Origin: Cyclobacteriaceae bacterium
Lineage (GTDB): Bacteria; Bacteroidota; Bacteroidia; Cytophagales; Cyclobacteriaceae
Direction: 5' to 3'
Assembly (NCBI GenBank): GCA_019751475.1
Contig: JAIENH010000045.1
Span: 1 to 5,421, forward strand
DNA length: 5,421 bases
Shown here: positions 1-4,842 of the stretch, in pieces
Layout: every line of letters begins with the position of its first letter
Position numbering within the stretch: the stretch's first letter is position 1
Notes under the pieces: generated by a model
The model's database searches: none
Seen by the model: the letters and a program-made list of their open reading frames with translations, nothing else
Told to the model about the DNA's origin: nothing
Made by a program: the position numbers and the translations under genes

Positions 1-98
1 GTATATCGTATCATTTGTCAATTGGTTTAACAAATATACACAATATACGTCATATTATGATTAACTTAACACTAGTTTATAGGTTAAATCATTTCGAA

Positions 99-3000
99 AT
101 GAAGACAGTTATTGCGATTTTTTTACTAGTGTTTTTGCACGACAAAACAAGGGCTCAAAAGCCAGAACTAATGGTGCAAACAGGTCATACATTCTGGGTT
201 CAAGACGTGAAATTTAGCCCAGATAGTAAGTATGTGATAACTTTTGGAAGTACTACGTGCAAATTATGGGAGAGTAAGACTGGTAAGTTAATAAGAAACC
301 TCCAAGCTCAATTAAGGGGAATTAAAAAGATTGAATTTTCATCTAATGGTACAAAAATACTCACATCTTCTTGGGACGAAACGTCAAGGCTGTGGGAGGC
401 TGAATCAGGAAAATTGCTGCATACTTTTGAAGGGAGCGCTGCAACTTTTGATAAGAACAATTCTCTCGTATTTACAATGGACAATGGGATTGGAAAGATT
501 TGGAGTTGCTCAACTGGCAAACTAAATAATTCTTTTAAGGTGCCAGACTGGCAATCTTTAAAAAATGTTTACTTCAGTGACAATATCAGTTACTTGACAT
601 TGATTTTCAATGATAAGGTAATCTCATGGGACATCAAGTCTGGATTGGTTAAAAATCGAATTGAACCAAAAAGTGCATTTGGTTTCATACAAAGTAAGGA
701 TGGAAAGTTCATTCTATCCGGAATCTCAGAAACCAAAGAGTGGATGAAGCCAAATGGCAAACTTCAAGTCTGGGAGACTCTTGCCAGGATGCCATTTAAA
801 ACAATAAGTGGAAACACATATGCCTCGGATTTTAGTTATGCTGCTATAAGTGAAAACTTCAAATACTTTGGAGTTGGTGGGGGTAGCAGAGTTATGGTTT
901 GGAATCTAACTACAAGTGAAATGCCCATAGGATGGGAAGTTTCTCGCTTTGATGATTCTAAAATCGTATTCAGTCCAAATGGTGAAAAAATGATTACTTA
1001 TTCTTCAAGGGACACTCAGATAAGGATTTGGGAAACGAAGACTGGAACCTTGCTGGCTACTTTGTCAGGTCATGCTAAGCCAGTAAAGTGTGTGAACTGG
1101 AGTCCTGACGAAAAAATGATTATCACTGGTTCTGAAGATGGCGAGTCAATTATTTGGAATGCAGATAAATATGAATTAAAAACAAAACTTGAATCACTAG
1201 CCGAAATATCTACTTCAATTCTTAGCCCAGATGGAAATTTAATTTTGATGCGTTTTGAAAAAGAAGAGAAGGGTATCTCATTGATTGATAGCAAGACAGG
1301 ATTACCTGTTTTTCTAAATATTGCAAATGATTCAATTATTACAGGCGAATTTACTCCCGATGGTACTGGTTTTTTAACCCGTTCAAAAAAAAATGAAACT
1401 TATCTTAAGTATTTTAATTCTGATCAACAGTGGCTAGTTTCATCAACTGATGAGTCGTCTTTTTTTAGTCCAAGCGGAAAGTACATTTTATTAGCAAGGT
1501 CTGATTCAATTCTTACACTTTGGAACACTAAGGAAAAAAGAAAGGTATGCTTTGTTTACGCTCATCTGGCTCCTTTTTATGCTTTTAGCTTTAGTAACGA
1601 TGAAAAAATATTAACAACAACATCAAATGCGGGAAATAATACTAGTGTAACAAAAATTTGGGAAACTTCTTCTGGAAGATTATTAAGTAGATTACCAGGC
1701 TTATTTGATTATACACAGGATTTTAGAGGTTATCATCAAGCTATTTTAAACGGAGATCATCTTATAACGACCCAAGATGGAAAAAAGACTAAGGTATACG
1801 ACTGGCATACTCAATCGTTGATTAGTGAACTTGATGGAATTTTCTATACTACTTTTTTCCCCTTCGATGGGGTATTAAGGACGGAAACAGACCATTCAAG
1901 TAATTTCTATAGTATTCCAGATGGGAAATTGTTAAAATCAATTAAACACAGTTCGGATGCGTGGATGCAAGTCCGATATCAGTCTAATTTTCTTCAAAAA
2001 GCATACGTCAAAATTACCCCTGACTCTGTTAAGCTGTGGGAGTCAGGTCGTTCTCGAGAGTCTCATGGTTATCCTACTGTAAATAAAAATGACGTGTATT
2101 CTTTTGACTGGGCTTCAAAGTCTAAAATTTTAGGGCACGATAACAATTCGAAAAACAGTATTTATGATCTGAATTCTCGTCAAGAGCTGCTTTCATGGAT
2201 AACATTAAAAAACAACGACTGGGTTGTAACTCACCCATCCGGGCTTTTTGACGCCTCACCAGGAGCTTTTGAGAAGTTATATTTTATTCAAGGCTTTGAT
2301 GTTATTCAGTTCGATCAATTGAAAGATAGATACTATGAACCCGGCCTTTGGAAAAAAGTAATGTCGGGCGAGAAACTCAGAAATGTAGTAGGCTTCAAAT
2401 CCATTGACCTGCCGCCAGATATACGCGTGGGGCAAGTGGATAGCAAAGGGTACTTACCCATCGCATTAACAAACAGAGGAGGCGGCATTGGCGAAGTTAC
2501 CGTTTACGTCAATGGCAAAGAGGTGGCCAAAGATACCCGTGATAAAAATGCCAACCCCGATGCGCCCACCACGAGCATCAACCACTATGTGGGCAACCTC
2601 AAGAACCTTGCGAATGGAAACAATATCATTGCCGTGAAAGCATGGAACAAAGACCATTGGGTGGAGAGCCGGGGAGAAATGGTTACGTACACAAAAGGCG
2701 CGGGAGAAACGTACCAGCCCATGGTGCATATTCTAGCGTGCGGCATTTCAGACTATGCTGGCGGGGCAGATATCGATTTGACCTACGCTGCCAAAGATGC
2801 CGATGATGTTGGCAAGGCATTGAAGCTAGGCGCTGCAAAACTATTTGGCGCACAAAAAAGTTACGTTTACAATCTCACTACTTCGCAACCCAAAGAGTTT
2901 TGGCCTACCAAAACTAACATCCTAAAAACCTTTGAGAAAATTTCATCCACGGCACACCCGCTGGATGTGATCGTGGTGTACCTGTCGGGCCACGGCATTA

Positions 3001-3869
3001 ACATCGGGGGAACAGAAGGCGATTGGCACTACCTAACGCAAGAAGTGTACACCGCCAGTGCAACGGCCTACAGCGATCCGGCCATACGGCAACAAACCAC
3101 CATTTCCAGCAACGAACTGGTGGAGCTTTTCAAAACCATACCAGCTGCCAAGCAAGTATTGATGATTGATGCGTGCGCCTCGGGCAAAGTGGTAGATAAT
3201 TTGGTGGCCAAAAAAGATGTTCCCTCCAGCACCTTGCGGGCGTTAGATCGGATGAAAGACAGAACGGGCATGCACATTATCACCGGCTGCACAGCCGATG
3301 CTGTGAGTTATGAAGCCAGCCGCTACGGCCAAGGCGTGCTGACGTATAGTTTGTTGGAAGGTATCAGGGGCGCAGCACTGCGTGAAGATGAATTCATTGA
3401 TATCAACAAGTTGTTTCAATATGCACAGGATCGCGTGCCAGCACTTGCCACGGGAATTGGCGGAATCCAAACGCCTATGGTGTTTAGCCCCAACGGTTCG
3501 CAAAGCTTTGATATCGGTCAGCTAACGGAAACAGAAAAGAAACAAGTTCCCATTGCCAAGATCAGACCGGTTTATATTCAATCCAACTTTCAAGATGAAG
3601 ATGAGATGGCGGATGTGCTCGGCCTGGGAAAGAAAGTTGACTTGTTGTTGGGCGAATCTGCCGCTAGGGGAACGGAAGCGCCTTTGATTTTTGTTCCTGT
3701 GCGAGAATATCCGGATGGATGCCAGTTGGTGGGCCGCTACAAAAAGGTGAACGGGAAATATGTTCTGAAGTTGAAAAAGAGATGCGAAGGAAAAGATGTG
3801 ACCGTTGACATCACGGGGACTGACTTGAATGATTTGAGTAATCAAGTTTCTAAGGTGGTGACTAATTAG
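99..3869 (+). CDS. Exported WD40 beta-propeller / caspase-like peptidase (C14 family) fusion protein
   Basis: Predicted 1256-residue secreted protease with a repeat-based sensor region. The start at 99 is chosen because it opens directly into a signal peptide: Lys2, hydrophobic core about residues 4-13, likely cleavage in the T-R-A|Q context near residue 19. WD40-type blade ends (W followed by E/D/N/S) appear at W57, W98, W135, W177, W225, W268, W311, W353, W475, W521, W569 and W647. The roughly 40-residue spacing, with gaps that could hold degenerate blades, suggests two propellers. The blade at 324-353 is the most canonical (GH start, SPDEK, IIW). A W-V-V-T-H-P-S-G-L-F-D motif starts at W708, then an Ig-like beta region lies at about 770-865. 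The caspase-like domain spans about 875-1140, with catalytic His965 (L-S-G-H-G) and Cys1026 (I-D-A-C-A-S-G). Asp1024, two residues before the Cys, resembles the metacaspase D-x-C arrangement linked to basic P1 specificity. An unrecognised domain covers about 1150-1256. GC rises from about 33% to 53% near residues 710-770. The fold is clear; the substrate and biological role are unknown. Confidence 0.9.
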   Translation: MKTVIAIFLLVFLHDKTRAQKPELMVQTGHTFWVQDVKFSPDSKYVITFGSTTCKLWESKTGKLIRNLQAQLRGIKKIEFSSNGTKILTSSWDETSRLWEAESGKLLHTFEGSAATFDKNNSLVFTMDNGIGKIWSCSTGKLNNSFKVPDWQSLKNVYFSDNISYLTLIFNDKVISWDIKSGLVKNRIEPKSAFGFIQSKDGKFILSGISETKEWMKPNGKLQVWETLARMPFKTISGNTYASDFSYAAISENFKYFGVGGGSRVMVWNLTTSEMPIGWEVSRFDDSKIVFSPNGEKMITYSSRDTQIRIWETKTGTLLATLSGHAKPVKCVNWSPDEKMIITGSEDGESIIWNADKYELKTKLESLAEISTSILSPDGNLILMRFEKEEKGISLIDSKTGLPVFLNIANDSIITGEFTPDGTGFLTRSKKNETYLKYFNSDQQWLVSSTDESSFFSPSGKYILLARSDSILTLWNTKEKRKVCFVYAHLAPFYAFSFSNDEKILTTTSNAGNNTSVTKIWETSSGRLLSRLPGLFDYTQDFRGYHQAILNGDHLITTQDGKKTKVYDWHTQSLISELDGIFYTTFFPFDGVLRTETDHSSNFYSIPDGKLLKSIKHSSDAWMQVRYQSNFLQKAYVKITPDSVKLWESGRSRESHGYPTVNKNDVYSFDWASKSKILGHDNNSKNSIYDLNSRQELLSWITLKNNDWVVTHPSGLFDASPGAFEKLYFIQGFDVIQFDQLKDRYYEPGLWKKVMSGEKLRNVVGFKSIDLPPDIRVGQVDSKGYLPIALTNRGGGIGEVTVYVNGKEVAKDTRDKNANPDAPTTSINHYVGNLKNLANGNNIIAVKAWNKDHWVESRGEMVTYTKGAGETYQPMVHILACGISDYAGGADIDLTYAAKDADDVGKALKLGAAKLFGAQKSYVYNLTTSQPKEFWPTKTNILKTFEKISSTAHPLDVIVVYLSGHGINIGGTEGDWHYLTQEVYTASATAYSDPAIRQQTTISSNELVELFKTIPAAKQVLMIDACASGKVVDNLVAKKDVPSSTLRALDRMKDRTGMHIITGCTADAVSYEASRYGQGVLTYSLLEGIRGAALREDEFIDINKLFQYAQDRVPALATGIGGIQTPMVFSPNGSQSFDIGQLTETEKKQVPIAKIRPVYIQSNFQDEDEMADVLGLGKKVDLLLGESAARGTEAPLIFVPVREYPDGCQLVGRYKKVNGKYVLKLKKRCEGKDVTVDITGTDLNDLSNQVSKVVTN

Positions 3870-3904
3870 CGCAATTAAACCAAAGCGCAAAATCAATCTC
3901 TACA

Positions 3905-3914
3905 TCTACCTAAC
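3905..3914 (+). repeat. 10-bp direct repeat, left copy (flanks the toxin-antitoxin operon)
   Basis: TCTACCTAAC occurs here and again at 4551-4560, one copy on each side of the two-gene toxin-antitoxin module. The similarity does not extend beyond the 10 bases on either side. It could be the trace of module insertion or simply chance in low-complexity intergenic DNA. Confidence 0.25.
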
Positions 3915-3920
3915 TCTGCC

Positions 3921-3945
3921 CTCGTTGGATTTCTTCTCCAACAAG
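3921..3945 (+). other. Small imperfect hairpin between the peptidase gene and the toxin-antitoxin operon
   Basis: The arms CTCGTTGGA (3921-3929) and TCCAACAAG (3937-3945) pair over nine positions with one C/A mismatch, enclosing a 7-nt loop TTTCTTC. It sits about 50 bp after the peptidase stop codon. It could end that transcript, but the downstream bases (CAAAATGG) contain no T-tract, so it is not a standard intrinsic terminator. Its role is undetermined. Confidence 0.25.
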
Positions 3946-3980
3946 CAAAATGGAAACAGGTAACTTACGGCATGTTTTAT

Positions 3981-3988
3981 TAACTTTG
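3981..3988 (+). promoter_or_regulatory. Candidate -7 promoter element for the toxin-antitoxin operon
   Basis: TAACTTTG matches the Bacteroidota primary-sigma -7 consensus TAnnTTTG at all defined positions. It ends 18 bp before the antitoxin ATG at 4007, which would give a short 5' leader and supports that start over the in-frame ATG at 3950. No good TTTG -33 element is visible 19-21 bp upstream, so the call rests on the -7 match and its position. Confidence 0.4.
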
Positions 3989-4001
3989 TCTAAACGACAA
4001 A
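3985..4001 (+). promoter_or_regulatory. Candidate autoregulatory operator (inverted repeat) of the toxin-antitoxin operon
   Basis: TTTGTC (3985-3990) and GACAAA (3996-4001) form a perfect 6-bp inverted repeat with a 5-nt spacer. The left arm overlaps the end of the candidate -7 element and the right arm ends 5 bp before the antitoxin ATG. Type II antitoxins, alone or bound to toxin, commonly repress their own promoter through palindromes in this position. The assignment is inferred from placement only. Confidence 0.35.
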
Positions 4002-4006
4002 CGAAA

Positions 4007-4210
4007 ATGAAAACCCAATATGTCACCGATGATCACGGCAAAAAATTAGGGGTAATACTTTCTATGAAGGACTACCAAAAAATGGTGGAGGAGTTGGAGG
4101 AGCTAGATGACGTGCGAGCCTATGATGAAGCAAAAAAAAATGACACCGGTGAGCGCATTTCCATGGAGGAAGCTTTCAAAGTGATTGAAGCCAAACGCAA
4201 GAAGAAGTAA
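4007..4210 (+). CDS. Phd/YefM-like antitoxin of a type II toxin-antitoxin system
   Basis: A 67-residue acidic/basic-patterned small protein, first gene of a two-gene operon. Residues 3-25 (Q-Y-V-T-D-D-H-G-K-K-L-G-V-I-L-S-M-K-D-Y) read as the short beta segment plus S-x-x-D/E-Y motif of Phd/YefM-type antitoxins. A charged helix (V-E-E-L-E-E-L-D-D-V-R-A-Y-D-E-A-K) follows, then a C-terminal helix (M-E-E-A-F-K-V-I-E-A-K-R) that in such antitoxins wraps and blocks the toxin. The start at 4007 is preferred over the in-frame ATG at 3950 because the extra 19 residues do not fit the family pattern and because a candidate -7 element lies between the two. The stop is only 3 bp before the toxin ATG, implying co-translation. 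A run of nine A bases (4132-4140) lies inside the coding region. Expected role: neutralise the toxin and repress the operon. A RelB-like label is also possible, as the families are hard to separate at this length. Confidence 0.82.
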   Translation: MKTQYVTDDHGKKLGVILSMKDYQKMVEELEELDDVRAYDEAKKNDTGERISMEEAFKVIEAKRKKK

Positions 4211-4213
4211 GGC

Positions 4214-4468
4214 ATGGCCTATACTGTCAATTTCAGCAAGCAGGCTTTCAAAGGATTAGAGAGAATTCATGAACCTTTTTATTCAGCGATCAAGGAAGCT
4301 ATTATGGGTCTTTCGGTAAACCCACGGCCACACGGTTACAAAAAGCTAAAAGGTAGAAGTGGTTATCGTATACGCGTGGGTGACTATCGGGTTATCTATG
4401 AAATCTTTGATAGAGTTCTACTGGTGGAGGTAATTGAGGTCGGGAATCGTAAGGATGTTTATGAATAG
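4214..4468 (+). CDS. RelE/ParE-superfamily toxin of a type II toxin-antitoxin system
   Basis: An 84-residue basic protein, the usual size for the family, beginning 3 bp after the antitoxin stop. It shows the family layout: an N-terminal strand (Y-T-V-N-F-S-K-Q-A), two helices (about 9-34), then N-P-R-P-H-G-Y-K-K-L-K-G (36-47), a beta-sheet segment Y-R-I-R-V-G-D-Y-R-V-I-Y-E-I (51-64), and a final V-G-N-R-K-D-V-Y-E (76-84). The basic residues K44, K46, R52/R54, R59 and R79 plus terminal Y83 occupy places comparable with the catalytic Lys/Arg/Tyr set of ribosome-dependent RelE mRNA endonucleases, so a nuclease rather than gyrase-poisoning (ParE) role is favoured. This is based on motif comparison by eye. 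No frameshift or missing segment is seen, so the toxin is probably functional. Confidence 0.88.
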   Translation: MAYTVNFSKQAFKGLERIHEPFYSAIKEAIMGLSVNPRPHGYKKLKGRSGYRIRVGDYRVIYEIFDRVLLVEVIEVGNRKDVYE

Positions 4469-4550
4469 CCTTTTCGTTTTGATTAGCATCCACTGCCTCG
4501 CCATCAATCGTAATCTATGAACGAGGACAACTAGTCTTTTCATTCAACCC

Positions 4551-4560
4551 TCTACCTAAC
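4551..4560 (+). repeat. 10-bp direct repeat, right copy (flanks the toxin-antitoxin operon)
   Basis: Second copy of TCTACCTAAC, identical to 3905-3914. The two copies bracket the toxin-antitoxin genes. Surrounding bases differ. Confidence 0.25.
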
Positions 4561-4617
4561 ATTCGTTATTCCTTCCTCTAAAAACTTTTTCTTGTCCTTT
4601 CGTTGATTGTCATCAGA

Positions 4618-4625
4618 AAATTTTG
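4618..4625 (+). promoter_or_regulatory. Weak candidate -7 element for the leader/ilvE transcript
   Basis: AAATTTTG differs from the Bacteroidota -7 consensus TAnnTTTG only at the first base. It would start transcription near 4632, about 20-25 nt before the leader ATG, which suits an attenuator leader RNA. A well-spaced TTTG -33 element is missing; the closest, CTTG at 4591-4594, gives a 23-bp spacer instead of about 19-21. Confidence 0.25.
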
Positions 4626-4654
4626 CCATCTTGCAGTACAACGCAACAAAATAA

Positions 4655-4747
4655 ATGAACAGAATGGCTACTTATCGACTCAACAATTTGATGAATACTA
4701 GCCTTGTGCTCATTAACGTCATTATTCTCCGAAAACCGGGGCTGTGA
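4655..4747 (+). CDS. Branched-chain amino acid-rich leader peptide (attenuator leader of ilvE)
   Basis: A 30-codon ORF lying between the toxin gene and ilvE. Residues 17-25 read L-V-L-I-N-V-I-I-L: eight of nine are Leu, Val or Ile (codons 4703-4729), and Leu also occurs at 9, 12 and 30. A second in-frame ATG at 4664 could be the true start, giving 27 residues; both follow A-rich sequence. The stop codon TGA (4745-4747) is 22 nt before an intrinsic terminator, and ilvE starts 95 nt after the leader stop. This is the layout of ilv leader peptides in ribosome-mediated attenuation: when charged Leu/Ile/Val tRNA is scarce the ribosome stalls in the run and the terminator is prevented. Two of the three Leu codons in the run are CTC. 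The peptide is expected to have no function apart from being translated. The composition and position make chance unlikely, but homologous leaders would be needed to confirm it. Confidence 0.8.
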   Translation: MNRMATYRLNNLMNTSLVLINVIILRKPGL

Positions 4748-4806
4748 CGATTTTGTAAAAGAAATTTTCAACCGTCCCGCCCTCAAGCGGGACGGTTTTA
4801 TTTTAT
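4717..4806 (+). promoter_or_regulatory. ilvE leader: Predicted transcription attenuator of the ilv operon (alternative RNA hairpins)
   Basis: Four segments can pair in competing ways. Segment 1, CGTCA (4717-4721), lies inside the branched-chain codons. Segment 2 (4737-4749) contains CGG and TGACG. Segment 3 is the terminator left arm (4771-4780) and segment 4 its right arm (4787-4796). TGACG (4745-4749) pairs with CGTCA as 1:2. Alternatively GACG (4746-4749) pairs with CGTC (4773-4776) and CGG (4737-4739) with CCG (4777-4779), giving a 7-bp 2:3 antiterminator with a 6-nt bulge. The 3:4 pairing is the terminator. A ribosome stalled on the Val/Ile codons would cover segment 1 and free segment 2 to block the terminator; a ribosome at the stop codon would cover segment 2 and allow it. 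The pairings were found by eye, without energy calculation. Confidence 0.62.
4770..4806 (+). terminator. Intrinsic terminator upstream of ilvE
   Basis: A perfect GC-rich stem is formed by ACCGTCCCGC (4771-4780) and GCGGGACGGT (4787-4796), extended by an A-T pair (4770/4797), around a 6-nt loop CCTCAA, followed by TTTATTTTAT. The T-tract lies only on the + side. Its place after a leader ORF and 37 bp before the ilvE start, rather than after a full gene, indicates a regulated terminator. Confidence 0.9.
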
Positions 4807-4842
4807 ACGGATTGTAACATACTAACGATTGTTTAAAAATAT

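Larger units (their letters stand above)
4469..4654. other. Intergenic stretch between toxin gene and leader ORF; no gene seen
   Basis: This 186-bp AT-rich, pyrimidine-rich stretch has no convincing ORF, tRNA or terminator. After the toxin stop there are T-runs (TTTTCGTTTT, 4471-4480) but no preceding hairpin. A weak 5-bp pairing CCTCG (4496-4500) / CGAGG (4522-4526) spans a long loop and is not persuasive. The region must contain the promoter of the downstream leader/ilvE transcript unless transcription reads through from the toxin genes. Confidence 0.5.

Noticed and set aside
13..35. Inverted repeat ATTTGT/ACAAAT upstream of the peptidase gene as an operator
   Set aside because: Only 6 bp in very AT-rich DNA with an 11-nt spacer, and no convincing promoter element nearby.
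15..98. Extended N-terminus of the peptidase gene from TTG at 15 or ATG at 57
   Set aside because: The added 28 or 14 residues would bury the signal peptide internally. Starting at 99 places Lys2 and the hydrophobic core at the N-terminus, as expected for an exported protein.
2466..3896. Open antisense frames opposite the peptidase half of the first gene
   Set aside because: They lie wholly or mostly opposite a well-supported domain-bearing gene and their products show no family features; they arise from the higher GC content and codon pattern of the sense strand.
3950..4006. In-frame ATG at 3950 as the antitoxin start
   Set aside because: The 19 extra residues do not resemble the family, and a candidate -7 element and inverted repeat lie inside this segment.
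99..4468. Peptidase plus toxin-antitoxin genes as one combined defence system
   Set aside because: They are separated by 137 bp, the toxin-antitoxin pair has its own candidate promoter, and the peptidase is predicted to be exported while the toxin acts in the cytoplasm. Adjacency alone is not enough.
4496..4526. Hairpin CCTCG/CGAGG after the toxin gene as its terminator
   Set aside because: Only 5 bp across a 21-nt loop with no T-tract after it.
4469..4654. A tRNA, T-box or leucine-type riboswitch upstream of ilvE
   Set aside because: No cloverleaf, no T-box sequence and no compact conserved fold is visible. The leader ORF plus terminator explains the region better.
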